A stretch of 64,000 nucleotides of DNA from Nocardiopsis sinuspersici (lineage in GTDB: Bacteria; Actinomycetota; Actinomycetes; Streptosporangiales; Streptosporangiaceae), in contig VWVT01000001.1 in NCBI GenBank assembly GCA_008638415.1, positions 124,001 through 188,000 on the forward strand, written 5' to 3'. A program made the position numbers and the translations under genes. The notes beneath the pieces were generated by a model. It made no database searches, was not told where the DNA came from, and saw only the letters and a list, made by a program, of their open reading frames with translations. This document shows, one piece after another, positions 16,876 through 25,038 of this stretch (within the stretch, counting starts at the first letter, position 1; every line of letters begins with the position of its first letter).

Positions 16876-17835
16876 ATGAGCGAACCGACCGGCACGGCCG
16901 ACACCCTCGGCCCGCCCGTTCCCGTCCTCTCGGTCAGTCCGGTGGTGCTGTCGGCTCCCGACCGGGCCGTGGACCTCCGGGTCCGGGTCTCCGCGCCCGT
17001 GACCGGGAGCGAACTGCCGATCCTTCTCCTCTCACACGGCCAGGGCCACTCGAACCACCTCTCCTCGCTGAACGGCTACGCCCCGCTCGTCGACTTCTGG
17101 GCGGCACACGGCTTCGTCGTGATCCAGCCCACCCACCTGAGCTCGACCTCGCTGAACCTGGACTCCGACGCCCCTGACGCGCCGATGCACTGGCGGTCGC
17201 GGGCCGAGGACATGACACGCGTCCTCGACCGGCTCGACGAGGTCGAGGCCGCCGTTCCACAGCTCCTCGGGCGACTGGACCGGGACAGGGTCGCCGTGGC
17301 CGGGCACTCGATGGGCGGGCACACCGCGAGCCTGCTGCTGGGAGCCCGGCTCACCGATCCGCACGACGGAACGGAGGTGGACTTGGCCGAGCCCCGGATC
17401 AGGGCGGGTGTACTGCTCGCCACGACCGGCGGAGGGGGCGACGCCCTCACCGGGTTCGTGGCCGAGAACTACCCCTTCCTCCTGACCAGCGACTTCTCCG
17501 GGATGAGGACGCCCGCGCTCGTGGTCGCCGGCGACAAGGACGCCTCCGCCCACCTGACGGTCCGGGGACCGGAGTGGCACGCCGACCCGTACTTCCTCTC
17601 CCCGGGCCCCAAGTCCCTGCTCACCCTGTTCGGCGCGGAGCACGGGCTCGGCGGGATCTCCGGATACGACGTCGCCGAGACCACGGACGAGAGCCCCGAG
17701 CGGGTGTCGGCGGTACAGCGGCTCACCTGGGCCTACCTCCGCACCGAGCTCTATCCCGGGGACCCCGCCTGGCGGGAGGCGCGTGAGGCACTGGCGTCCG
17801 ACCCGCACCCGCTCGGCCGGGTCGAGTCCAGGTAG
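16876..17835 (+). CDS. Alpha/beta hydrolase, chlorophyllase/PAF-acetylhydrolase-like
   Basis: A 319-residue cytoplasmic esterase-like enzyme. The nucleophile elbow is GHSMGG (Ser145), the acid is probably in VVAGDKDAS and the histidine in FGAEHGLGG, giving a complete triad. The oxyanion region is LLLSHGQGHSNH. No signal peptide is visible. The ATG at 16876 has GAAGGGAAA upstream with a rather long spacer. It is divergent from a TetR repressor with an operator between them, so induction by its substrate or a related compound is likely. Substrate is unknown. Confidence 0.82.
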   Translation: MSEPTGTADTLGPPVPVLSVSPVVLSAPDRAVDLRVRVSAPVTGSELPILLLSHGQGHSNHLSSLNGYAPLVDFWAAHGFVVIQPTHLSSTSLNLDSDAPDAPMHWRSRAEDMTRVLDRLDEVEAAVPQLLGRLDRDRVAVAGHSMGGHTASLLLGARLTDPHDGTEVDLAEPRIRAGVLLATTGGGGDALTGFVAENYPFLLTSDFSGMRTPALVVAGDKDASAHLTVRGPEWHADPYFLSPGPKSLLTLFGAEHGLGGISGYDVAETTDESPERVSAVQRLTWAYLRTELYPGDPAWREAREALASDPHPLGRVESR

Positions 17836-17888
17836 GCCGGGGAAGCGCCGCCGCCCAGCGGCACAGGACCGGGTCCACCGGACGGGGC

Positions 17889-18683
17889 CTAGTCTCCCGA
17901 GAGCGCGTTGCTCCGGTCGCGGGCCGCCTCGATGGCGTCGGTGAAGGCCGTGCGCACACCGTGCCGCTCCAGCTCGCGCAGTGCGGCGGCGGTGGTGCCG
18001 CCCGGCGAGGTGACGGCCTCGCGCAGCACCACGGGATGCTCCCCCGAGTCGGTGAGCATGGCGGCGGCGCCCGTGATGGTCTGGCCGACCAGCCTCTGCG
18101 CGGTGGCGCGCGGCATCCCCATCGCCACACCGGCCTCGATCATCGTCTCGGCGATGAAGTAGAAGTAGGCGGGGCCGCTGCCGGAGATGGCGGTGACGGT
18201 GTCCATGTGCTGCTCGCCCACGCGGACCACCTCGCCGACCGTGCCCAGGAGCGCCTCGGCGCGGTCCAGGTGGGCCCCGCCGGTGTGCGCGCCGCCCGCG
18301 ACGGCGGTCATGCCCCGCCCCATGAGCGCGGGGGTGTTGGGCATCGCGCGGACCACGGGCGTGCCGGTGGGCAGGTGGCCCTCCAGCACGGCGGTGGTGA
18401 TCCCGGCGGCGACCGAGATCACGAGGTGCGCGGGCGACAGGTACGGTGCCAGCTCGTCCAGCAGCGACACCATGTCCTGGGGCTTGAGGGCGAGCAGCAG
18501 CGTGTCGGCGCGCTTGGCCGCGTCCGCGGCCGTGACGACCTCGACGCCGTAGCGCCCGCGCAGCTCCTCGGCGTGGTCCTCACGCGGCTCGGTGACGAGC
18601 ACGTCCTGTGGCGCGTGGCCCTTGGCCAGCATTCCGGCGAGCAGCGCCTCGCCCATCTTCCCGGCACCGATGATCGCGATCAT
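17889..18683 (-). CDS. proC: Pyrroline-5-carboxylate reductase
   Basis: A 264-residue cytoplasmic enzyme that reduces pyrroline-5-carboxylate to proline with NAD(P)H. The Rossmann motif IIGAGKMGEALLAG is at the N-terminus, and the C-terminal dimer/substrate domain carries the signature SGSGPAYFYFIAETMIEAGVAMG and SPGGTTAAALRELE. Length fits the family (about 260-280). ATG at 18683 has GGAAGG eight bases upstream; the longer open frame upstream is antisense shadow of the next gene. It follows the isomerase gene by 79 bp on the same strand, the order also seen in mycobacteria. Confidence 0.93.
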   Translation of the reverse strand: MIAIIGAGKMGEALLAGMLAKGHAPQDVLVTEPREDHAEELRGRYGVEVVTAADAAKRADTLLLALKPQDMVSLLDELAPYLSPAHLVISVAAGITTAVLEGHLPTGTPVVRAMPNTPALMGRGMTAVAGGAHTGGAHLDRAEALLGTVGEVVRVGEQHMDTVTAISGSGPAYFYFIAETMIEAGVAMGMPRATAQRLVGQTITGAAAMLTDSGEHPVVLREAVTSPGGTTAAALRELERHGVRTAFTDAIEAARDRSNALSGD

Positions 18684-18762
18684 GAGGGTTCCTTCCTGCG
18701 GATACCCCCACGCTAGCCGCATCCGCGGCTCCGGGTGGACGGTCGTCCCACTCCGTGGACAC

Positions 18763-19707
18763 TCAGTCCGAGTCCGGGTCGACTGCGCCCTTGTCGTCGG
18801 CGGTCCCCCCGGTGTCCACGGCGAAACGGCGCGGCGGCTCGTCCGGGGCGCGGCGCAGCAGCGCCACGCGCTCACGCCGGTCGCGGGGACGGTCCCCGTG
18901 GCCGGTGGTCCGGGCGAAGTGCAGCCGGGTGAAGGCCAGCGCCTCGGCCAGCTCGCGCATGCGCGCCTGGCGGTCGGGGGCCTTGCGGGTGCTGACCTCC
19001 AGGACCAGCTGGCCCTCGTAGCCGCCCCCGGCGAGGTACTCCAGGAGCTCGCCGACGGGTTGGCGTCCGCGCCCGGGGATGAGGTGTTCGTCGAGGTTCT
19101 GGCCCCCGAAACCGTCGGCGACGTGGACGTGGGAGAGGCGGTCGCCCAGGCGCTTGGCCATGTCCATGGCGTCGGAGCCGGACATGGCGGTGTGCGACAG
19201 GTCGAGCGTGACGTCGGGGTAGTCCCGGTCCAGCGGGTTCCAGCTCGGCGCGTAGGGGACGACCTCGCGGTCGCGCACGCGTACCGGGTACATGTTCTCC
19301 ACCGCGAAGACGACGTCGGTCTCGTCCTGCATGCGGGCGATACCGGTCTCGAACTCGCGGGCGTACTCGCGCTGCCAGCGGAAGGCGGGGTGGACCACGA
19401 TGGTCTTGGCGCCCAGGGCCTCGGCCATCTCCTGGGAGCGGACGAGCTTGCCCCAGGGCTCCCTGCCCCACACACGCTGGGTGAGGACCAGGCAGGGCGC
19501 GTGGACTGCGGTGACGGGCATCTGGTGGTAGTCCGAGAGGCGCCTCAGGAGTTCGACGTCCTGGCTTGCCGGATCGGAGGAGACGAGTACCTCCACGCCG
19601 TCGTACCCCAGCTTCGCGGCGATCTCGAAGGCGGCCGGGGTCTTCTCCGGGTAGACCGACGCCGACGACAGGACGACGGGCGCGTCTGGGACCTGGATAG
19701 GGCTCAC
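18763..19707 (-). CDS. TIM-barrel sugar phosphate isomerase/epimerase-like protein
   Basis: A 314-residue protein of the xylose-isomerase-like AP endonuclease 2 superfamily. Metal-site motifs are spaced as expected for the barrel: [52 protein letters not shown] and [20 protein letters not shown]. The substrate is unknown; the mycobacterial counterpart next to proC is likewise uncharacterised. GTG at 19707 ([10 protein letters not shown]) was chosen because the upstream open frame is low-complexity. The C-terminal 60 residues are basic and probably not part of the barrel. Confidence 0.78.
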   Translation of the reverse strand: MSPIQVPDAPVVLSSASVYPEKTPAAFEIAAKLGYDGVEVLVSSDPASQDVELLRRLSDYHQMPVTAVHAPCLVLTQRVWGREPWGKLVRSQEMAEALGAKTIVVHPAFRWQREYAREFETGIARMQDETDVVFAVENMYPVRVRDREVVPYAPSWNPLDRDYPDVTLDLSHTAMSGSDAMDMAKRLGDRLSHVHVADGFGGQNLDEHLIPGRGRQPVGELLEYLAGGGYEGQLVLEVSTRKAPDRQARMRELAEALAFTRLHFARTTGHGDRPRDRRERVALLRRAPDEPPRRFAVDTGGTADDKGAVDPDSD

Positions 19708-19782
19708 GGGACACAGACTATGTGCTCCCGCCCCTCGGGTGTGTACCGCCCGCGTGAACGCGGCGTGCCGTTCCCGTGCGCG

Positions 19783-19814
19783 GGGCCGCCCGCCCGTGGA
19801 CGGGCGGGCGGCCC
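19783..19814 (-). terminator. Hairpin terminator downstream of NlpC/P60 gene
   Basis: A perfect 14-bp stem (19783-19796 with 19801-19814) with loop TGGA, GC throughout, lying between the NlpC/P60 stop at 19985 and the start of the isomerase gene. No other gene is seen in this 277-bp gap. Confidence 0.75.
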
Positions 19815-19984
19815 GGAGAACATCTGTGTGTCGGACGGGGCGGCCCGGCGCCGCCCTCGCGTGGACCGGTCCGCGGTGAAGGCGGTACCGAGCACCTGGC
19901 ACAGGGGTGCTTGTCAGAGTCGGCCGGGTTCACTCCCCGGGGCGTGTGGGCGGCCGTCAGCGCGCTGCGCGAGGCCTGCCCGTC

Positions 19985-20593
19985 TCACAGGCGGACCGCG
20001 CCGCCGAGGTTGTAGTGGTGGACGTCCCGCTCACGGACGTGGTCCCCCGAGCGGGGCGCGTCGATCATGCGGCCGTCACCGAGGTAGATGGCGACGTGGT
20101 AGGCGTATCCGCCGCTGTTGGCCCAGTAGAGGAGGTCTCCCCTGCGGGCCTCGGAGTAGGGGATCCGGGTTCCGGCCCTGGACTGGTCGTGGGCGATGCG
20201 GGGCAGTCCCACCCCGGCCTGCTGGTAGGCCCACTGCACGAGGCCGGAGCAGTCGAAGCCTCTGGGGCTCTCCCCTCCCCAGACGTAGGGGGTGCCCTTC
20301 TGCGACTCGGCGGCGTCGATGGCCCTCTCCGCCTTCGGCGCGGAGAGCGCCTGGTGGACGCGCCGGGAACCGTCGGATGCCTGCTCGGCGGCCGACAGGT
20401 GCTGTACCGGCCGCAGCGGCTGGACGGGCTGGGCGAGGGCGGGCGCCGAACCGGCGGCCAGGGCGGCCGCGGTGAGCGCGGCGACGGCGATCGCTCGCGG
20501 TCCGCTCCGCCGTGTGGGAACGGGCGAGGCCTGCCGCCCCGGGTCCGTGGGACGGCAGGCCTGCGTTTGCTCGTAGTGTCGCTGTATTCGCAT
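19985..20593 (-). CDS. Secreted NlpC/P60 peptidoglycan endopeptidase
   Basis: A 202-residue exported cysteine peptidase that cleaves peptide stems in peptidoglycan. A signal peptide (PRAIAVAALTAAALAAGSAPALA) precedes a short linker and the catalytic domain: nucleophile Cys115 in GFDCSGLVQWAYQQAG, His166 in AYHVAIYLGDG, plus the usual KGTPYVWGG entry motif. It has no SH3 or coiled-coil region, so it is a compact form. ATG at 20593 has GGAG about ten bases upstream; a strong cruciform-like element in the leader at 20622-20668 could regulate it. Confidence 0.9.
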   Translation of the reverse strand: MRIQRHYEQTQACRPTDPGRQASPVPTRRSGPRAIAVAALTAAALAAGSAPALAQPVQPLRPVQHLSAAEQASDGSRRVHQALSAPKAERAIDAAESQKGTPYVWGGESPRGFDCSGLVQWAYQQAGVGLPRIAHDQSRAGTRIPYSEARRGDLLYWANSGGYAYHVAIYLGDGRMIDAPRSGDHVRERDVHHYNLGGAVRL

Positions 20594-20621
20594 GACGGTG
20601 GTTCTCCACATTCGGTAGGCG

Positions 20622-20668
20622 CGTCGCGGCGCCCACGCCACTGTGGCGTGAATCCCTCCGCCGCGACG
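20622..20668 (-). promoter_or_regulatory. Nested stem-loop leader upstream of NlpC/P60 gene
   Basis: An outer perfect 10-bp stem (20622-20631 with 20659-20668) encloses an inner 8-bp inverted repeat, CACGCCAC/GTGGCGTG (20634-20641 with 20643-20650). It lies 29-75 nt before the ATG, ahead of the GGAG. NlpC/P60 genes in actinobacteria often have c-di-AMP riboswitches, but the conserved ydaO motifs are not present here. Confidence 0.6.
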
Positions 20669-20820
20669 TCCTCACCATTCGTCACACAATCAACACAGAA
20701 AGTCACTCTCTGTAGTGCGATCGACCGCCAAAGAAGGCAAAGAGTCCTTGACCTTTGCGGGATAAAACGGTCGAGAACGGGTCAATCTGACTCGCTTTCA
20801 CAAGAGCCGTTCACAGTGGG

Positions 20821-21738
20821 CTACGCCGCGTCGTCCACGGGCAGACCGAGCTCGGAACCCACGAAGTCGGCCGTGGCCCTCATGCCCAGGTAGTTCGGGT
20901 GCACCGGAGCCCCGTTCTCGGGGATCAGGCCCTCCACCCAGCGGACGTCGGAGGACGTGCAGACGTCGTGGCCGCGTTCGAGGACGTCCACGAAGATCGC
21001 GCCCTGGGCCTGCGCCTCCTCCGCGATCATCTCGTTCAGGGACGTCTGCGCCTCGTCCAGGAACGGCACGTCGCCCACCGCGATGGGCGTGCTCGGCCAG
21101 CAGCCCCACTTCTCGGGCAGGATCTGGAGGTAGCCCACGGCCAGGACCGTGGCCTCGGGGCTGCGCTCGTTGATGTCGGCGTAGACCTGGGAGACCTCGG
21201 GACGCAGGTTCTCGATCCGCTCGTCCAGTTCGTCGCCGTAGTGGTCGGCGCACGGGTCGCCCAGAGGGTTGCTCAGGCTCTGCTTGGCGCACTCGACCAG
21301 GACGTCGGAGAAGCCGAAGTCGTTGCCCGAGATGCCGACCGTGACCAGGTCGGTCTCGGGGGTCAGCGCGTCGAACTGGGGCAGGGTGTCACTGAACTGC
21401 CGCTCGTAGAGGTCGTTGATGACCGCACCGGAGCAGCTCGCGTCCGTGAACTCGGCGACACCGAGCCGCTCGGCGAGCATGGTCGGGTAGTTGTTGGACG
21501 TGCGCATGCAGCCCAACAGGGGCATCCGGGTGCTGACCCTCTCCTCACGGATGAGCGGACCGGCGACGAAGGAGTCGCCGAGGGCGACGTAGTGCTGGAA
21601 GGACTCGGTGGCCTCCGCCTGCTCGGCGGCGGCGGGCGCGGCGGCCAGGGACACTCCCAGCGCGGCGGCGGCCAGCGGGGCCAGCACGCGGCGCAGGGCT
21701 CGGAACGGTGACACGGTGACAGCGGATGTACGGGGCAC
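20821..21738 (-). CDS. Secreted SGNH/GDSL-family lipase or esterase
   Basis: A 305-residue exported hydrolase resembling the extracellular GDSL lipases of Streptomyces. After a signal peptide ending APAAA lies block I, YVALGDSFVAGP (nucleophile Ser56), then VTVGISGNDFGFSDV (block III Asn in GND) and the C-terminal GAPVHPNYLGMRATADFV with the catalytic His. Six cysteines (GCMRTSNN, ASCSGAV, VECAKQ, DPCADHY, WGCWPS, DVCTSS) suggest three disulfides. GTG at 21738 has AGGAAG upstream. It stands alone, with about 227 bp before NlpC/P60 and 299 bp before radA. Confidence 0.88.
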   Translation of the reverse strand: MPRTSAVTVSPFRALRRVLAPLAAAALGVSLAAAPAAAEQAEATESFQHYVALGDSFVAGPLIREERVSTRMPLLGCMRTSNNYPTMLAERLGVAEFTDASCSGAVINDLYERQFSDTLPQFDALTPETDLVTVGISGNDFGFSDVLVECAKQSLSNPLGDPCADHYGDELDERIENLRPEVSQVYADINERSPEATVLAVGYLQILPEKWGCWPSTPIAVGDVPFLDEAQTSLNEMIAEEAQAQGAIFVDVLERGHDVCTSSDVRWVEGLIPENGAPVHPNYLGMRATADFVGSELGLPVDDAA

Positions 21739-22024
21739 TCGGGCTTCCTCTCTCAGGAGCGGGGGCGTGAAGCTTCGGACCCTAAGAATTCTTTAACACG
21801 ACCTACGGAGAAAGACTCCTAACCCGTAGGTAACTTTCGTGTGTCCCCGAGTCAGTGTCGCCCCTGGGCCTCCGTTTCACTTCGGTCCGTCCGTCGCCCT
21901 CCATCGCCCGCCGGGGCGCTTCGCGCCTTGGCGGACTACCACCCCCAACGGACGCTCCGCGCAGCACTCTCCGTGTCCGGGCGCCCGAACCGCGCCGTGC
22001 GCCGGAGCTGTCCCCGGCAGCCGC

Positions 22025-22030
22025 TAGCGT
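22025..22030 (+). promoter_or_regulatory. Candidate leaderless -10 box of radA
   Basis: TAGCGT ends 7 nt before the radA ATG and no Shine-Dalgarno is visible, the arrangement expected if transcription begins at the start codon. Three other genes here have the same arrangement. Confidence 0.55.
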
Positions 22031-22037
22031 TGCGAGC

Positions 22038-23420
22038 ATGGCAAAGGCAGCGAAGACCACGTTCCGGTGCGTGGAGTGCGGATGGAGCACTCTCAAGTGG
22101 GTGGGCCGCTGCGGCGAGTGCCAGGCCTGGGGCACGGTCGAGGAGGGCGGTGCCCCCGCGCCCTCCGCCGTCGCGCCGGCGCCCGTCACCTCCCGGGCCC
22201 GGCCCATCACCGAGATCAGCGTGGAGAGCGCCGAGGCCGTCCCCACCGGCGTCGACGAGCTCGACCGGGTCCTGGGCGGCGGCGCGGTCCCGGGCGGCGT
22301 GGTGCTGCTCGCGGGCGAGCCCGGCGTGGGCAAGTCCACCCTGCTGCTGGAGGTCGCCGCGATGCGGGCGGCCGAGGGCCCCGTTCTGTACGTGACCGGC
22401 GAGGAGTCGGCCGGTCAGGTGCGGCTGCGCGCCGAACGGCTCGGCGCGCTCTCCGACAAGCTGTACCTGGCCGCCGAGACCTCCATCGCCTCCCTGGTCA
22501 GCCACGTGGACGCGGTCGCGCCCCGGCTGCTCATCGTGGACTCGGTACAGACCATGGTCTCCCCCGACACGGTGGGCGTACCGGGCGGTGTCACCCAGAT
22601 CCGGCAGGTGGCCGGCGCGCTGATCCAGACCGCCAAGGAGCGCGGGATCGCCACCGTGCTGGTCGGCCACGTCACCAAGGACGGGTCCATCGCCGGCCCC
22701 CGCATGCTGGAGCACCTGGTGGACGTGGTGCTGCACTTCGAGGGCGAGCGCCACTCCCAGCTGAGGCTGCTGCGCGCGGTCAAGAACCGGTACGGGCCCA
22801 CTGACGAGATCGGCTGCTTCGAGCTGACCGAGAGCGGCATCGTCGGCCTGCCCGACCCGAGCGGGCTCTTCCTCACCGAGCGCACCGCCCCGGTGCCGGG
22901 CACGTGCGTCACCGTAACCCTGGAGGGACGGCGCCCGCTGATCACCGAGGTGCAGGCGCTGGTGGCCACCAGCCCGCTGCCCGCACCGCGCCGCGCCACC
23001 TCGGGCCTGGACACCTCACGGGTGAACATGATCCTGGCGGTGCTGGAGAAGCGCACCGGCATGCGGCTGGCCAACATGGACGTGTACGCGTCCACGGTGG
23101 GCGGTGTGAAGCTGACCGAGCCGGCCGTGGACCTGGCGCTGGCCATGGCGGCGGCCAGCTCCAACAACGACGTGGCCCTGCCGACGGGGTTCATCGCGAT
23201 CGGCGAGGTGGGCCTGGCGGGCGACGTGCGCACCGTGACGGGGGTGCGGCGCCGGGTGGCCGAGGCGCAGCGGCTCGGGTTCACCGAGGCCGTCGTGCCC
23301 AAGCACTTCGGCGACCCGGTCCCGGGTATCCGGGTCCACGAGGTGGAGGAGCTGAGCGAGGCCCTGTCCAGGGTGGCCAAGCGGCCGAGGCGGGCGCGCG
23401 CTTCCCGCGACGAGGACTGA
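22038..23420 (+). CDS. radA: DNA repair protein RadA
   Basis: A 460-residue DNA-dependent ATPase that promotes branch migration in recombination repair. In order: a four-cysteine zinc finger (Cys11, 14, 25, 28), a RecA-like ATPase with Walker A GEPGVGKST (93-101), the RadA-specific KNRYG motif, and a Lon protease-like C-terminal domain (GGVKLTEPAVDLALAMAAASS). Length is normal. ATG at 22038 places the zinc finger at the correct distance; open frame upstream to 21855 is noncoding. No disA gene follows, unlike in many actinobacteria. Confidence 0.95.
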   Translation: MAKAAKTTFRCVECGWSTLKWVGRCGECQAWGTVEEGGAPAPSAVAPAPVTSRARPITEISVESAEAVPTGVDELDRVLGGGAVPGGVVLLAGEPGVGKSTLLLEVAAMRAAEGPVLYVTGEESAGQVRLRAERLGALSDKLYLAAETSIASLVSHVDAVAPRLLIVDSVQTMVSPDTVGVPGGVTQIRQVAGALIQTAKERGIATVLVGHVTKDGSIAGPRMLEHLVDVVLHFEGERHSQLRLLRAVKNRYGPTDEIGCFELTESGIVGLPDPSGLFLTERTAPVPGTCVTVTLEGRRPLITEVQALVATSPLPAPRRATSGLDTSRVNMILAVLEKRTGMRLANMDVYASTVGGVKLTEPAVDLALAMAAASSNNDVALPTGFIAIGEVGLAGDVRTVTGVRRRVAEAQRLGFTEAVVPKHFGDPVPGIRVHEVEELSEALSRVAKRPRRARASRDED

Positions 23421-23435
23421 GGACCGCGGCCGGGA

Positions 23436-23460
23436 CCGCGGGACGGGAACCGCCCCGCGG
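23436..23460. terminator. Hairpin between convergent radA and inhibitor genes
   Basis: CCGCGGG (23436-23442) pairs with CCCGCGG (23454-23460), the inner CGG/CCG extending the stem across a small mismatch. It lies between the two facing stop codons. Confidence 0.55.
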
Positions 23461-23485
23461 CGCTCCGGGGCCGTGGCGAGCGCCC

Positions 23486-23860
23486 CTAGAAGTCGAAGAC
23501 GGCGCCCTTCCCGGCCGTGAGCAGGCAGCGGTTGGAGAACTCCCGCTGGTACTCCTCGGCGCCGGAGGCCGTGGCGACGACGGGGTCGTGGATCATCGTG
23601 CAGTCGCCGCCCGGCCCCTCGACGCCCTCGATCGAACCGCCCTCGGCGATGGCCTCGCAGGCCTCCTCGGCCTTGGGGTGGGTGCCGCCGGCGGGGTGGC
23701 ACTGGAGGCTGATCGCCTTGGTCGCGCCGCTGGAGACGTCCCGGACGCTCAGGACGTAGATCGCGGGAGAGGTCTGTGCGGCCTCGGCCGCGTGCACGGG
23801 CGCGGCGAGTACCAGTGCGAGGACGGGAGCGGCGGCCAGGGCCGGGATGGTGCGCTTCAT
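23486..23860 (-). CDS. Secreted subtilisin inhibitor-like protein (SSI family)
   Basis: A 124-residue exported protease inhibitor. The signal peptide is MKRTIPALAAAPVLALVLAAPVHA; the mature domain shows SSI marks AIYVLSVRD, ISLQCHPAGGTHPKAEEAC, the reactive loop CTMIHDPVV and EFSNRCLLTAGKGAVFDF. Four cysteines fit the two disulfides of SSI, and alignment places P1-P1' at Met89-Ile90, as in the Met-Val site of the Streptomyces protein, predicting inhibition of subtilisin-like proteases. In Streptomyces SSI proteins tune extracellular proteases during aerial growth. ATG 23860 has CCGGAG upstream. Confidence 0.9.
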   Translation of the reverse strand: MKRTIPALAAAPVLALVLAAPVHAAEAAQTSPAIYVLSVRDVSSGATKAISLQCHPAGGTHPKAEEACEAIAEGGSIEGVEGPGGDCTMIHDPVVATASGAEEYQREFSNRCLLTAGKGAVFDF

Positions 23861-24010
23861 GACGGACTCCGGAAGTGTGGGAGCAAGGTTCACCACGCAT
23901 GGTAATCGAGTCGACACGAAAGGTTTCCGATTTCGCGCAAGATCGCCGGAACCCGGATCAACCGTGTTCCGGCCCTGCCCGAATACGAAGCGAAACGCCG
24001 AGAAAGCGCA

Positions 24011-24742
24011 CTACGTCCGGACTCTCCGGACTCCTTCTCCCATCCCGGCCAGATGGGCCACGACCCCGTAGCCGTCGGGCCGCAGGTCGCCCGCGGCGTC
24101 GGCCGCCCACCGGCTGACCGAGGCCGTCCCCAGGGGCTCCTCCCTGCTGATCCGCCACACCTCTTCCTCCGGCAGGCCCTCCAGCGCGCCGCGGAGGAGG
24201 ACCACGACCGGTTCGTGGGAGAACAGCAGCACCCGTTCGCCGGGGTACTCCGCGCACACGTCCCGCAGGAAGGAGCGCAGCCGCAGCAGGACGTCGGCGA
24301 GGGACTCCCCGCGCTCTGGGCGGTGGTGCATGCGGTCGGCGAGGCGCCTGGGCATCTCCTCCGGGTCGTACTCGCGCACCATGGCCGGCGTCATGAAGCC
24401 GAACAGGCCGGTGTCGTGGTCGCGCAGCCGCTCGTCCGGGTGCACCGTCAGGCCGAGACCGGCCGCCTCCAGCGCCAGCTCGGCGGTGCGGCGGGCGCGC
24501 AGATAGGTGGAGGAGAACACGACACCGGGCACGCGGTGCGCCGACAGTCCCGCGAGCCAGCCCGAGCCCACCGCGCGGGCCTGCGACTCGCCCAGCGGCG
24601 TGAGGTCCACGTCGGCGTTGCGCGCGGGCAGGCCGTCGGTGTCCAGGCGGCCGCCGTCGGGCCCCGCGGCGGCCAGCGCCGCGTTGACCCTGCTCTGGCC
24701 GTGGCGGACGACGACCAGCTCCGCCGGTCCCCGATAGCGCAT
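24011..24742 (-). CDS. Histidine phosphatase superfamily protein
   Basis: A 243-residue enzyme of the phosphoglycerate mutase-like clade. The phosphohistidine motif VVRHGQSRVN is at the N-terminus, the proton donor region is RLRDHDTGLFGFMT, and the second histidine is in VLLFSHEPVVVLLRGAL. Substrate cannot be told; it lacks features of true phosphoglycerate mutases. ATG at 24742 has GGAGGG seven bases upstream. A perfect CelR/CebR-type operator lies 178 bp upstream, an unexpected partner for this gene. Confidence 0.82.
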   Translation of the reverse strand: MRYRGPAELVVVRHGQSRVNAALAAAGPDGGRLDTDGLPARNADVDLTPLGESQARAVGSGWLAGLSAHRVPGVVFSSTYLRARRTAELALEAAGLGLTVHPDERLRDHDTGLFGFMTPAMVREYDPEEMPRRLADRMHHRPERGESLADVLLRLRSFLRDVCAEYPGERVLLFSHEPVVVLLRGALEGLPEEEVWRISREEPLGTASVSRWAADAAGDLRPDGYGVVAHLAGMGEGVRRVRT

Positions 24743-24890
24743 GTCACGCCCTCCTGTGTTTCGGCCGCACACGCCACCGGTGTGGCGTTCGGGCTCCTCC
24801 TCCCGCACCATACGGAGTCCTGGGGCCGTGTGCCCTCCCGGCCGGAGCGCCGGGCGGAGGAGGTCGGCCTCCGGGAGTCCCGCGACCGAG

Positions 24891-24920
24891 AGCGGGCGCC
24901 CCCAGAGGGGAGCGCCCGCT
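24891..24920 (-). terminator. Hairpin terminator of the 25039-25836 gene
   Basis: AGCGGGCGC (24891-24899) pairs with GCGCCCGCT (24912-24920), and CCCC/GGGG extends it inward with loop AGA and one bulged A. Last base shared with the adjacent palindrome. Confidence 0.65.
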
Positions 24921-24935
24921 TGGGAGCGCTCCCAA
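24920..24935. promoter_or_regulatory. Perfect CelR/CebR-type operator TTGGGAGCGCTCCCAA
   Basis: A 16-bp perfect palindrome whose inner 14 bases, TGGGAGCGCTCCCA, are exactly the published operator of the LacI-family cellulose regulators CelR (Thermobifida) and CebR (Streptomyces). It lies between a terminator hairpin and the histidine phosphatase gene. No cellulase or cellobiose transporter is in the window. Confidence 0.8.
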
Positions 24936-25038
24936 TCGCAGGAAGGCTATCCCCTGACCATGTCAGGAGTAAAGGGCGCACCCCCTCGACGTGCCGCGGG
25001 GCCGGGGGCGACGCGCGCTCCCGGCCCCGTCGGACCGC

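Noticed and set aside
18592..20475. 627-codon + strand frame opposite proC and the isomerase
   Set aside because: Antisense shadow of two convincing genes; composition is unlike real protein.
20594..20820. ydaO c-di-AMP riboswitch upstream of the NlpC/P60 gene
   Set aside because: Nested hairpins are present, but the conserved ydaO core and terminal motifs were not found on reading either strand.
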